Source of the DNA: Pseudoscleropodium purum
Lineage: Eukaryota; Streptophyta; Bryopsida; Hypnales; Brachytheciaceae
Direction: 5' to 3'
Assembly: GCA_963969395.1 (NCBI GenBank)
Contig: OZ017799.1
Location: forward strand, 19,718,501-19,782,500
DNA: 64,000 bases
Shown here: piece by piece, positions 51,037-62,452 of the stretch
How the letters are laid out: each line of letters starts with the position of its first letter
Position numbering within the stretch: position 1 is the first letter of the stretch
Translations under genes and position numbers: made by a program
Notes under the pieces: generated by a model
Database searches by the model: none
What the model saw: the letters and a program-made list of their open reading frames with translations, nothing else
Told to the model about the DNA's origin: nothing

Positions 51037-53035
51037 TTTTCTTTTCTCCCCTAAATTGTTTTACGAATGAGGGGAATGTGGTTAAGTTGAATGTGTTTGG
51101 ATTATTTACTCATATTATCCTTCTAAATAGGTTTTGAGAAGATTTGAAGATGGTGGGGATTTTTTTAAAGTTCATTAGGAAATCAAATGTTTTGCAAAAA
51201 TAATCAATTCCTTTTTCATCATAAGCAAATGAAATTTAAAAAAAAGGCCCCAATACATAATTAGAATAATAGTTTAATGGATTTCAACCTCATGATATTT
51301 AATGAAAGGTTGTGTTTTCTAATTAGAAGTGCATCACGATCTTCAAATGAACATCGAGTCTTTCATATTTTTTAATGAAATTTTGATTAGATTTGAAAAC
51401 AAAGAAAAAGAATCAATGTTTTAACTTTCAAATCATATATGGCTATATTTTTCCTTAAAAACATAAAAAAATTCGTTACTTGAGTTGATTGAGTAGAATA
51501 CATTATACACTTATACATGTGCTATATTTATTTTGAAGGGTAATTCCAATATTCTTATTTCAGATGTTTTTAAATATTAATTTAAAAAAAAAGAGGGTTC
51601 ATTGTTTAAAGATCTAAAAAATTGACAAACATAATTTCTATTATAAATAGGAATTGAATTCGGAATTCGAATTTTGAAATGATTCAAATGAACAAGATAT
51701 TGATTATAAAATATTTCTTTGTTTGAGTTTTCAAAATGAATTCACGAAACAATTGCAAACTTTTGAACTTAGGTATATGATATTGTTTTCGGTTTGTACT
51801 TTGTAGAGTATAATACTTCAATTTTAATCCTAAATAAATGAAAAAATTCCACATGAATGAAATGTTTCTATGTATTGCACAAAGATTTCTACCAATTACT
51901 ATGATAATTAAATACATTGTTACATTTCATAAAATATTCTACATAGAAAGAAAAAATCATTTCAGTTTTCAATCATGATAAACGATGTCTTCTACTCTTT
52001 CTGTTATATGTTCGTTTTGTATAACGTGTACATTGTACAATCTTTGAGAGCAGGGGAGTTCATTTTTGACTCTCATTGAAATAGAAAATATATTTGTGTT
52101 TGGATTTTGAAATCATTATCTCATTATGTATTCTACGGTCTTGCAAGAATGCATCTTGCTCCTTCCTTTGAATCCTTTTGATATTTTTTTTTTCCTTTGC
52201 TTTCTCGTAGGGCTCTTGTTCTCTTGTTCTCTTCATTTGACCAGCCTATTTGGCTTGGCTCTTAGTTTTTTTTTTAATGCAATGGTTTATGCATATGTTA
52301 TAAAAAATATATATTATTTATTTAAAATTAATATATTGATGAACAAACGCATAAAGGCATTGAATGCTTTCACATTTAAAGTTATAAATCTATCATAAAT
52401 CACTCTTGCAAATTTGAATGATTGAATTGAAAATTTGAAAATGTAATTACAAGAGCTTTCAATTCAATCAATTGCATAAATCATAAATGTTGAAATGCAA
52501 CTCGTATGAGTTTAGCATCTATGAAGATTAATTCATGCCATCCACATGCAATTTTCCAATTTAATAAAATGCAATTGAGTACTTTAATTTCTTTCCCTTC
52601 AATTCTCCAAATAACATTCACTTCATATCTTTCTTTATTTGTTTATTTAATTTTTGGGAACAAATGGAGAAACCATCTTTGTCTATATTTGCACATGCAC
52701 TCTTATTTAATTGATGAAGAATAGATCTATGAAATATATAATCATTGATTTGTTCATGTTGATTTATCTAATATATTTTATATATGTATATATATTTATA
52801 TATATATATATATCATTAAAGGAGTATGGAAGACAAGATTGACAGATTGTGTTCAAATGTTGTTGATTTTGAAATGATTTAGTACTATATCATTTATAAG
52901 AATATTATAATAGTATTATGTTATAATATTCCTAAAACAATTGCAACAAATATTAAAATACATGCTAAGTTAGGTTTGTTAGCCTACCAATTGTTCATTA
53001 ATAGACATAATTGAGTAGCCCCCTTAAATGAAACA
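51037..53035. other. AT-rich interior of the hAT element
   Basis: No gene was recognised. A (TA)n microsatellite lies at about 52772-52814. The open frames present are short and AT-rich. Confidence 0.5.
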
Positions 53036-53224
53036 CTCAATATCTAATATCTTACAATCCAAATGGTGGATTTGTCTAAAATTTGTTCCACATTTTTTCC
53101 AACTAATTTATTACAAGATCCTACGGTTACATATGCCCAAAAGTATTTTTCTTCCAAGACTTGGTATTTGCACTACTACTGGCAGTTTTGAAGTGTTTTT
53201 AGTGAAAAGAACTTTAGGGGTTAA
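53036..53224 (+). repeat. TTAA-bounded repeat, right-end fragment
   Basis: This aligns with the last 190 bp of copy 4 (12745-12938), including ACAAGATCCTACGGTTACATAT-like text and the terminal TTTAGGGGTTAA. The left half is missing. It is a truncated copy captured inside the hAT element. Confidence 0.65.
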
Positions 53225-53675
53225 ACATCTATACCATGAGATTTTGAAAAAAGAACAATTTGCTTCATTGAGGATAACTATAAGTCCATGCTTTTTTTCG
53301 ATAGCCAAAACACACTTGCAAGGACTTGGACATTTAGCGGTTTACTAAGTGATTAGACGTCAACTAATTCAATTGAATAGTAGAATTTTTATTCAACTAC
53401 CTTCTTACAATTGCTTTATACACAATGCAACGTGAATATTTGGATACATATATTAAACGTCGCAATCCTTTCGTGAATTTTTGCACATTTTAGCTCATAT
53501 CTTTGTACAAAAATATCATTTACCAAGAATTCATAAATTTGGTCATAAAGGAAGGCTACCTTTTTTAATTTCAAATTTTACATTGAATGAATGAAAAGTT
53601 AGTTGAACTATACAGTGCCATGAAGACCTCTGTTTATCGTGCAAAATATGGATTTAGGGTCGCTTTAGGGTCAAA

Positions 53676-54155
53676 CCGCCCCGTTCGCCCTCGTACCCGT
53701 TTGCCCCATCCGCCCCATCCGCCCAGACCCCGTCCGCCCTCGAACCCGTCCGCCCTCATACCCGTCCGTCCCATCCGCCCAGATCCTTGTCCGCCCAGAC
53801 CCCGTCCACCCCGATACCTGTCCGCCGTCCGCCCCGTCTGCCCCGTCTGCCGAGACCCCGTCCGCCCCGATACCCGTCCGCCCTGTCCGTCGGATCCGGC
53901 GTCCGCCCTGACCGCCCCGTCCGCCCCGATACCTGTCCGCCCCATGATGGCGATGCGTCCGCCTCCCCGGACCGTCCGATCGGGCGGACGCCAGATTTGT
54001 CCGCTTGTGGCCGTCCGATCGGACGGATGGGGCTCTAGGGTTTCGAGGAGGCGTACGGCCGATCCGTCCACCACCCCCAGCCCGTCCGATCGGGCGGACG
54101 GTTTAGGGCCGTCCGCCCTTAAAAGAGGGGCGGACGGGTCGTCCGCATTGTCACT
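53676..54155. repeat. 480-bp GTCCGCCC array upstream of the kinase-like gene
   Basis: Dozens of GTCCGCCC units spaced by CCGATACC, CAGACCCC and similar, ending with palindromic CCGATCGGGCGGACG blocks. It ends about 190 bp before the kinase-like ATG. All six frames stay open for long distances because the array is GC-rich and repetitive; the Pro/Arg-rich predicted peptides are artefacts. It resembles the arrays at the element's ends and before the transposase. Confidence 0.8.
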
Positions 54156-54341
54156 TTTGCTTTGCCCCTTGTGAATGCAAGGTGGAGCGGAGAGTTTGGT
54201 GGTTCATCCTCCATTGGCTCCTTTCCGAGGCAAGGCAAGAGTGGTTTATTGGGGCCTCCTTGTTGCCAATTTTTTGGACACTTGCGCGTGAATTCAATTT
54301 CAAATTAAAAAATTTGATCTATATCAATTTCATTTGTCACG

Positions 54342-55835
54342 ATGACGAAGGGGAAGAAGAAGGTTGCGAAGCTAAAACATGGAGAGGGACCATCAAACTT
54401 GGAGGTAGCTCGCCAAAGTCCTTCGGAAGAATGCAAAAAATTCATGATTGAGCGCATCGTTCAATTTTATGAATTGGAAACAACATTGTCTTTAAACAAT
54501 AAGTACATCAGATATCAAGAGGAGTGCGTGTCTAAATTCAAGGTAGACATGACACAGATGTTATTGGATGCATTGAATGAAGCAAAGTGGCATGACGAAA
54601 TGCATAAAACGTACTTCACCAAATGTTTGGAGAACAAGGTTCATGACGCTTTGTGGAATTCCAAAGTCATTTTGGTTAAATATGGCAAGGAATATCGACC
54701 CAATGACGCCCAGTTTGAAGAAGTGATTCTAAAAGCGGACTTGTTTAGGGGGCGATGTGCTCCATTCGCCAAAACGCACAATCGAGTTGGTTCAATTGGT
54801 TGGTGGAAAAGCAATGATGGAGTTGCTGAAGCGGAAAGGACCAAACGGCACCTCATAGCACTTCCAGATACAGCACGCGTGATTGCTGTTGATGATAGAA
54901 CGATGAGAGGTGGATATGCAACGATTCGAAAGGTTCGTATTGAAGGATGTCCAGGAATATTTTCTCATTGGGAGTTTGCGGCAAAGAAATCCATTCACCA
55001 CCAAACTCGACCCGATCTTGCAAAGTTAGAACATCAAAACGAATCAATGGCTGTTCGAATTCCACACGCGAGTGTGATACGGTTTGCTACGATGCACGGA
55101 ACGACGTGTGAAGGTTATGCGTATTGGTGGAATGGTGGAACTCTTTGACAAATGTTGAATATGGATAAGGACTTTCCAGACAACATTCAAATCTGTTTGA
55201 TGTATACGAATCCAACCGAAGAGGAGGTTGTAAAAGCTCACCATTTAGGACGATATCGGAAGAAGCGCACGGAGTTGACATGGGCGTTTATGCATATAAT
55301 GTATGTAGTGCATCTTGCTGGACATTTGCACAATGATCTTTCTCCGGACAACATCTTGTTGCATTTTCCAGAGGATGAGTCACGTGTGTACATTGGAGTT
55401 TGCGATTGGGGCATGACCACCTTAGCTTCTCAGCCAATGAAGTCTTTGTATACATTTACATCAGCAAATGAGATGAAATAGACTTTGCAGAGGAGATGGT
55501 GGGTGGATCCACGTATTGCATATTTGCATAAAGCAAGTGCAGATGTGGAAGTCATTCCGATGTATTCACGTAAGTCGGAAGAGTATGCCATTCGAAAAAT
55601 TGCTCGGCGGATGAATGCAAACAACATGTCAGAGGCGTATTTCAACATGCTACGAAAAACACCTAGTGCGACACAATTTGCCTTTCATGACTTTGCAAAA
55701 GTATTTTATGCTTACTTAAAGCGCATTTCTTCGAAGACTGACGATGAAAATACTAGTTTGGCCCATGTGATTACGCGATTTTCTAATACATATCGTTGGC
55801 CGATGCCAGATGAACATTTCCGCCATTTATATTAG
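54342..55835 (+). pseudogene. Protein-kinase-like gene in hAT element, two in-frame stops
   Basis: One frame of 497 codons from ATG 54342 to TAG 55833-55835 is interrupted only by TGA at 55146-55148 (codon 269) and TAG at 55479-55481 (codon 380). Residues 1-185 have no recognised domain. A kinase fold follows: glycine-rich loop RGGYATIRKV (189-198), beta-3 lysine in FAAKK (212-216), hinge-like WWNGGTL just before the TGA, catalytic loop HNDLSPDN (330-337, HRD-like with Asp332 and Asn337), and DWG (355-357) in place of DFG. The core residues for phosphate transfer are present, so the ancestor may have been active. The stops fit CGA to TGA and CAG to TAG. It is transcribed away from the transposase. 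Origin as a captured host gene or a regular accessory gene of this family is unresolved. Confidence 0.8.
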
Positions 55836-56171
55836 ATTGGTAGTGCAGAAGTAGTAGTTGAATAGGTTATATGGGCATTAAAAATTAGTTTAGAAATATA
55901 GAGTTGGAATGAAAAAAATTATATGTGCAATTGGCCAAATGTGCACAATGTATGATATTCTACATTAAATTGAATACATTTTGCCCATACTGATTATGTT
56001 TGTATTTGTGTTGATCTTGATTTTTTAAATAGTATATATATATATTTGAAGTCACAAATTTTTTTAGTTTGCCTTTTGAAAATGAATTGGAATTTTTTGA
56101 TAGTTTCAAGACTATCATGGACTCATGGTCAAACTTTATAATCTTTTAAATTGTTTAAAGATTAAGGAAGT

Positions 56172-56360
56172 GACCACGGGGCAGTTTGGGTAGGGCGGTC
56201 GGGGGAAATAGGGCCGTCAAAGCGGACGGGGCGGACGAACGGGGTGGATGGTGTGACAGGCGGATGGGGCGGTCCAAGCGGACGCTGCGTCCGCGGGGAC
56301 TGCGAATGTCAGCGGACGCTACGGACACAGTGTCTGCGTCCGGACGTCTTGTCAACCCTG
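56172..56360. repeat. hAT right terminus, GC-rich subterminal repeats
   Basis: It holds GGGCGGTCGGGGG, AGCGGACGGGGCGGACG, GGACGCTGCGTCCGCGG and finally GTCCGGACGTCTTGTCAACCCTG. It matches, in reverse, the first 90 bp of the MITE at 38009. Confidence 0.78.
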
Positions 56361-57960
56361 CCTAGATTGAGGTAAAATCTCACTACAAATTAGGCTAGCT
56401 TGTTTTATGTTAATAATAGGCTCCACCAAATTTTGCAACATTCCATTAGTGGCAAGATTTTGGTAGCAGCTAGATTCCTTGGGAATTAATCATGTGACAG
56501 ATCCCCGCAACGTTGACTGGCATTCTAGGAACACATGACGGCAAAATGAAGTCAACAAGAAACCTTTTCTTACTCTCTTGCATCTACTGGAAACCACAAG
56601 CTAGTTACTTTTCTCAAAATAGGAAACCACCAAGAATTGGAAATTTACCACAACTTGGTTTTTAATCTACAGTAGCATCTATTTGGTTTTTGGTCTCGGT
56701 ATGAGGGGTAGAGGGGGCTTGTACTAGAAATGGTAACCTGGAGCCAATAGTGCAATTCATTTGGCATTTGGAATTAATCTCTAAAAGTTAGGATGTTGAT
56801 CTAGCATATGGTAGATAGTCAAAAGTTTAGGAGTAGGATGAAAATCCAAATTGATAAGGTTACTAGTAGGAATTTAGAGGGGAGAGTGGTCCCTTGAAAC
56901 CTATTTAAGGGCTCCATTTCCCTCTCTAAAATCACCTCTTTTATTTTGTTGTTGGGTCCGTGGGTCCAAGTGATTTTAGATATCCTAGCATTTCAGGCCA
57001 AGAAAACTCTACGGTGTTTTGGGAGTATTTTTGGCTCCATTCTTGTTGTATTACCTAGAGCTCCTGAAGATCTATGTGGCCCCTTCTATTTTGTCCTTGG
57101 ATCTTTCTGTGTAGGTTGTGGGGAAGTTGGGAGTCTTTTTTCCTTCTTTTGTACAACCTTGGGAGCTAACTTGTATGAGTTGGGAGTCTTATGTGGTTTA
57201 TACTAATCCTAAAGCAACCTCTCACCTTACCTTGGTGATGCTACTTTGGAGGGCCTTTAGTATGTGAGTTAGAGTCATCACCTTATTCTTTGGGGTGTTG
57301 CTTTGTATAAGCATGGTTCTTAGCTAATGTTCTCTTTTTGTGTGGGTACCCTTGGGAAATGGTAGAGCTTCAACCCTAGGTGTTAAAGGAGGAGATACGT
57401 TTTAAAATACCCTTGGAAGATGGCGAAGCTTTGATCGTAGGTATTAGAGAAGTTTGGCATGTTTTATGAGGTGCTGGACAAGTCCCTACATTAGCTTCCA
57501 AATATCCATGAGAGGATAGTGTTTTTAGTTTCTAAATATCCAAAGTAGCCCAATATGAGGACTCCAAGAGTATTGAGCTCGAGACCCCCTAAGTACTAGC
57601 TCTATAAGTCCCAGGGCCTCCAACTTGATCACCCTAGATCTTCACTCCGAAGACTCCAACGTAACAGCCCAATAAGTCCTAGAGCCTCCAATCCGACAAC
57701 TCCAGAGTTTCTACGAGACCCTCTAGTATACCAGCCCAATAACCCCAGAGTCTCTAGTTGATACTCAAAGCACTAGCCAATAACCCAAGAGCTTCCACTC
57801 GAGACCCCCTAATGTACCAGCCTATTATTCCAAATCTTCTACTTAATAATCCCAGAGCTTCTATCTGGAGGATACCTAGTGGACTAACCCGATAACCCCA
57901 AAGCTTCTAGGCTGATACCTAAAGCACCAGGCTGATATCCGAAGGGAGTCCAATGTTCCA
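56361..57960 (+). repeat. Large dispersed repeat, copy 2, right part
   Basis: It continues copy 2 after the hAT insertion and aligns with about 42715 to 43560 and beyond of copy 1 (GCAACATTCC, TTTTCTTACTC, GGGGTAGAGGG, GTGCAATTCATTTGGCATTTGG in order). The last 420 bp are phrase-like repeats (CTCCAACTTGATCACCCTAG, CCAGCCCAATAACCCCAGAG and variants). No coding sequence was recognised. Confidence 0.65.
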
Positions 57961-58165
57961 TAAGGGGGGAGGCGGGAGTCCAACGTTCTACAGAAGGGAG
58001 TTAGAAGTCACAAGAGGGAAGGGGAGCCTAGCCTTCTATGAGAGGGAGAGGAGTGGAGAGAGGGGAAGTCTAGTGTTCCATGGGAGGGGAGGGGAGTCTA
58101 ACATTCCATATGAGAAAAGGGAAATCCAATGTTCGGAAAGAGAGGGGGGTCTAATCCAAGGAGAG
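57946..58165. repeat. Tandem repeat, about 40-bp units
   Basis: Five or six units of GGGAGTCCAACGTTCTAC-like text separated by purine-rich GAGGGGAGGG runs. Open frames here are shadows of the repeat. Confidence 0.65.
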
Positions 58166-60541
58166 AAGGAGAACAAAATACAAAAAGGAGGGAACCTAAA
58201 TAAAAACCAACAAATAAAATAAAAGTAGGAGAAGGAAGTGAGAAGAAAAGTAGCACTTTTTGATACTACCCTACATACAATCACTTACCTCTAGGGCTCT
58301 CCTACCAACCAAGGCCACTACAAACAATGGAGGGAGATTAGAAGAGGAAGGGATGAAGTAGGGAATAAGGAGGGAGGAGATGAATAGTATACTAGCTACT
58401 AGATTAGATAGGTGATAGAAGAAATCCATGGGAGCCATTATAACTATTAGAAGTTAGATTAGTATGAGACAAAGGAGGGAATGTAAAAAAGGGGAAGAGC
58501 ACTATTAAAGGGCCTTGGGGTTTGGATCTGTAGTTGTAAGACCACCATGAATGCAATTGGTGGAATAGTATTAATGTACTATAGAAGAATGAAGTAGGAA
58601 GGAAAAGAAGGAAGTAGAGAAAGAAGGAGGTTAGATCACAAAGGGGTAGTAGCCTTCCTTTAAAAGCCAATGGGCCGGAACCAAACAAAGGGGCAAAATA
58701 AAACCAAGAAAAAGGCTCCTATAGAACCAGAAGAGGCATACATGGACGTGACTATGGACGGGACCTATTCAAACACCGACAGTGATGAGGTGAATTATTA
58801 ATTTAATACTTGGAGTCTTCACCTTAAGTAGCCTTGATTTTTTTTCAATTATTCCTAATTCACAATTAGTAAATATAGGATGGTAAAAATGTAGAATGTA
58901 GAATTTTAGACTCATAGAGTAAGGAAGAGGGCCTGGTGGTAGAGTTAGAGGTCAAAATTTAGACTTAGTAGTAGAACCATGAGTTAACACTAGAAACAAT
59001 AAAATCCATAGCATTGCTAGAAGTTAAAAGTAGGAGGTGATTTAGGTGTTACAAAATGAATGTAGGGATTCCCAATCCCAAGTTGTAGAGATTGTACGGA
59101 TTATTACCAACTACCCTCAACATAGGGAAAGTATGTAGGACTGTAGAGGAGCAGTGTAGGCACTTGATTATCCATCCTTGGTAAAGAAACAAACAAGATC
59201 AAATTCTTAGCTTTTATCAACTTTTGACTTAAAGGGGTATTGTGAGCGTAGTTCAGTATGCCTTCGAAGAAATGGACCTTGCTAGTGTTTCCTAATTTTT
59301 GTGGATAGGCAAAATAAATGCCTAAAGATGCAAGTGATGCGACTTCTAAGCTAACTGTTGGTGGTTAAGGGCACAATAATTTAACAATGAAATCCTACCA
59401 CTCTACTTCCTATTTTATGACGAAAGCAAGTGGTGTCATCTTTTACGACCCTAGATAGTAAAACAAAATCCCCTACGTCCCTTCCCTAAGCCTTAGAACT
59501 ATTTCATTCCTTTTATCCACCGTTAGGATTATGGAGTTCGACTTCTAACTCAAAATGTAACTTCTACTTTCAATTCTACAAGTTGGCTTCTAGAGCTAGA
59601 TTTTACCAAAAAAACTAACCCTAAAGTTTAACCCCTAAGCTTAACTCTATATTTAACTTCTTTACTCTAACTTTTAACTTCTAATTCTAATGGTTAACTC
59701 CCTGCTTGATAGTTCAATGAAATAACTATGGCTAGCTTAGAGCCTTATCCTACCATTGCTGAGATTCAACATGATATTGTCCATGTCCGCATAATCTTCT
59801 TCCGTTTCCATGGGAGCCCTTGAATTCCACCTTCTTTCCTTCCTTTCTTCCTTCTTTTCTTTCCAACTTTGTTCTTCTACACTAATACTATTCCACCAAA
59901 GGTTTTAATGGAGGCCTTACGTACTATAGCCTTGACTTACAAGGCTCCTTAATGCCCCCTTCCAATCTTACAAAAGTCTTACGTTTGTCATACTAATCCT
60001 ACTTCTAACAATCACCATGAACCCCCATGGATTCCCTACCTAATCTATTTGCTAGCCCACTATTCACCTTCTCCTTCCTTGCCTTCTATTTCAATCCTTC
60101 CTTCTCTAATTCCCCTCCATAACTTGCGGTTGACTTTGGTTGGTAAGGGAGAGGTGGATTTGTATGTGCAAGGTAGTGTAGGGATGTCCCCTTCTTCTCC
60201 TTTTTCTTCTTCCTCTTCCTCACTTTTTTTCTTCCTCCTCCTACTTCCTTCCCCCTCCTTTTTGTATGTCTTCCCTTGGGTTTTTTTACACTTGAGATGG
60301 GTTGCTTATAACTCTGTTGGACCTCCCTAAAGCCCACATTCTACGAGACCCTCCCAGAAGCCCATACTCTACTAGACCCCCCCTCGAAGCCTATATTCTA
60401 CTAGACCTCCCCAAAGCAACAAGGGGTCATCTAAGATTCAGCATTTGCTTATAGCTATATCACTTGAAGTTATACCCAAAGGATCAAGTAGTTTCAAGAT
60501 ACACCAAAGGCATAGAATTTAGAGGGTGTGCAAATTTCAAA
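58166..60541. other. Spacer with purine and pyrimidine tracts, no gene seen
   Basis: Purine-rich on the plus strand up to about 58.7 kb and pyrimidine-rich near 59.83-59.87 and 60.19-60.26 kb. These tracts produce spurious Lys/Glu or Ser/Leu-rich frames. Short phrase repeats of CTACTAGACCCCCC type lie at 60330-60415. No gene was recognised. Confidence 0.5.
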
Positions 60542-61695
60542 TCATACCTTTCTGTTTGGATGATTCGGCGATGAGACAAAAAGATCATAATACTTTGGGA
60601 TGGTTTCCCTAGACAAGAGTATAGCTATTTCTTCTTGAATGTGGGAAACTGGCCATGAACTTCCAATCTCAAACACAGGCAACTCCTCATCTCCAAACAT
60701 CACATTGCACCTTACCATATTGGGAATCTCCACTTGATCCATGGCTACCACCCTTTCCTTTTGTTTCTATATCTAACATAACTGAAGGTCACATAGAGCA
60801 CCTATCTTGCCACATGGTATTGAAACATCATACGGTCTTTGCTTACAATACAATTGATAATATCTTGGCCTCTTTGATACTTCTCATCCCAACCGCAATC
60901 CATCAAGTTGGCAAATAGGTTTGGAGATGGATCTTTAAGCACATACATGGTTGCAATGTGCTTCATCGTGTCAGCTTTTGAAAATAAGTCAACCATTACA
61001 TGTATTGGCATGAACCATTGTACATGCGACACCTTACTACTAGTCCCTCTTTTCATTGCTCTGGTAATGTCCGTAGCCATCTTGAGCCGGAAGGACTTTG
61101 AAGTATTCATATTTGGAATGGGCCAATCTTGATCTTTCAATTGTGAAAGCAGCAATGCTTCTATGCTGCCATATAGATCCGAACCACATGCGGGAACATA
61201 CACACCTTGTAAGAAAAAAGTGCCATTCTCCAATAGTTGCTTATAGGTCCTTCCATTTCTTAGTGCCTCTCTAATCCCATGGTGCACAACAAGTATAATG
61301 CCAAGTATACATTTGGACGACACCTAATCTTCCCAATACAAAGTATAGAGAAAGTTCCTCTTCCGTGGCTCTACTATTGGAGCTTCAGGGTTGAGCACCA
61401 ATTGTCAACGTTGATAGGCATGGCAAACCAAAACTCCATCAAATGCTATAACATACCTCCTACTACTAATATTCCAACACCATCTAAAACGCATTACTTG
61501 TGCTTTCTATGCACCAGTAAACGACTGCTCACCAAGCGTACGTGCATCACAAGCCCATGGACCTCTTTCAAAAGGCATCAACGTAACTCACAACTCTACT
61601 TCCAATCTCAAAGGAATCCAATTCCCCCTCAGATCTTTGTTATTACAAATGACAGTTGCTTGCACCATTGCCAACGGAGAATTCGTTTGAGCCAT
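60542..61695 (-). pseudogene. Unrecognised gene with four in-frame stops
   Basis: From ATG 61693-61695 the minus strand reads in one frame to 60802 (about 298 codons), broken by TGA 61588-61590, TAG 61507-61509, TGA 61405-61407 and TAG 61324-61326. Between stops the sequence looks like real protein (for example WIPLRLEVEL, YVIAFDGVLVCHAY and the long final part YVPACGSDLYGSIEALLLSQ). A further 69-codon stretch in another frame follows (60751-60542, with MVRCNVMFGDEELPVFEIG), so a frameshift is likely. The frame may also continue upstream of the ATG. All four stops can arise from CGA or CAG by C-to-T change. The protein family is not recognised; it could belong to a mobile element or a dead host gene. 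Confidence 0.45.
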
Positions 61696-62452
61696 GTCTA
61701 AATGCAAGACACTAAAAGCCCTCTTGCTGCGGCAAATACCAAAAAAGAAATACAGAGAGCTCTCAGTTGCTAAAACTGACTACTATTTACACCTCACAAT
61801 TGTATGTCCAATTTCATTAGAGGGGGTATGCTTTTGCAATTGCCTACTGCTCTTTGTGCCCAACTTCTTTACTAAATCACAAATCAATTTAGCCGTTACA
61901 AAACTAAGGGATCCCTAAGCTTGCATGGGTTTAGTCATGGGATTTGGTGGTCTTAGCTAGTACCTTGCTGCAACTCATATCATGAGTGCTTTGACTTGCA
62001 CAAAATTAGCGGTACAGTATTCCAAGATGAATAAAGAGAATAGAGTGAGGGCCTCAAAGATTTATAAACTAAAGCCATGTCTGATTGACCAAGACAGTTA
62101 TCATGAATTGGTGAGTCAATTGTACTGTTGAATTTTTTTAATAAAAAGTTTGCAAGTATAAAAAAAATTTGAACAAAGGTCAATCCTTCATGAAATCTCA
62201 TCTTCATTCAAGTTGATAACTAATCTTTATTGTGCTCCTTATGTTCTTCATTTCCTACCTTGCATCAGCACATTAGGCTTTAGTTGCACTCGTCTAGTTT
62301 ACTTTCTTCCAATAGCCACTACTATTAGCTTTTGTCCCATCCATTTCTTATGGTGTGTCGCAGGAGGTCCAATGAGGCAAACAACAAGTCTAGTCTTCAA
62401 GTGATAGATGGCTAAAGAGATACTAGCAAGGACTCATGTGGTAACAGAAAGG
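61696..62452. other. Gap between two divergent decayed genes
   Basis: No further gene was recognised. If the neighbours were once a divergent pair, their promoters should lie here. Confidence 0.4.

Larger units (their letters stand above)
46561..56360 (-). mobile_element. 9.8-kb hAT transposon with transposase and kinase-like gene
   Basis: The left end is CAAGGTTGACGAATTTCTAT and the right end, in reverse, CAGGGTTGACAAGACGTCCG; the first ten bases match at nine. CTTAGATT (46553-46560) and CCTAGATT (56361-56368) form an 8-bp target duplication with one mismatch, the hAT hallmark. Both ends continue into GC-rich GTCCGGACGC/GCGGACGCAGCGTCC repeats. The 285-bp MITE at 38009 carries these same two ends, which independently confirms that they belong together. 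Inside are a minus-strand hAT transposase pseudogene, a plus-strand kinase-like pseudogene, two internal GC arrays and AT-rich filler. The flanking DNA is a repeat whose uninterrupted sister lies at 42.3-45.2 kb. Confidence 0.85.

Noticed and set aside
53676..54155. Possible CRISPR-like repeat array
   Set aside because: Units are degenerate, adjacent and without unique spacers of even size, and the DNA is a plant nuclear transposon.
53587..54174. Long Pro/Arg-rich open frames on both strands
   Set aside because: They are produced by the GTCCGCCC array, are open in several frames at once, and have no domain or conserved start.
47023..55835. Stop-codon reassignment (TAG read as Gln) as explanation for repeated TAGs
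   Set aside because: The intact ABCG gene ends normally, other stop types and a frameshift are present, and nuclear plant genes use the standard code; decay explains the pattern.
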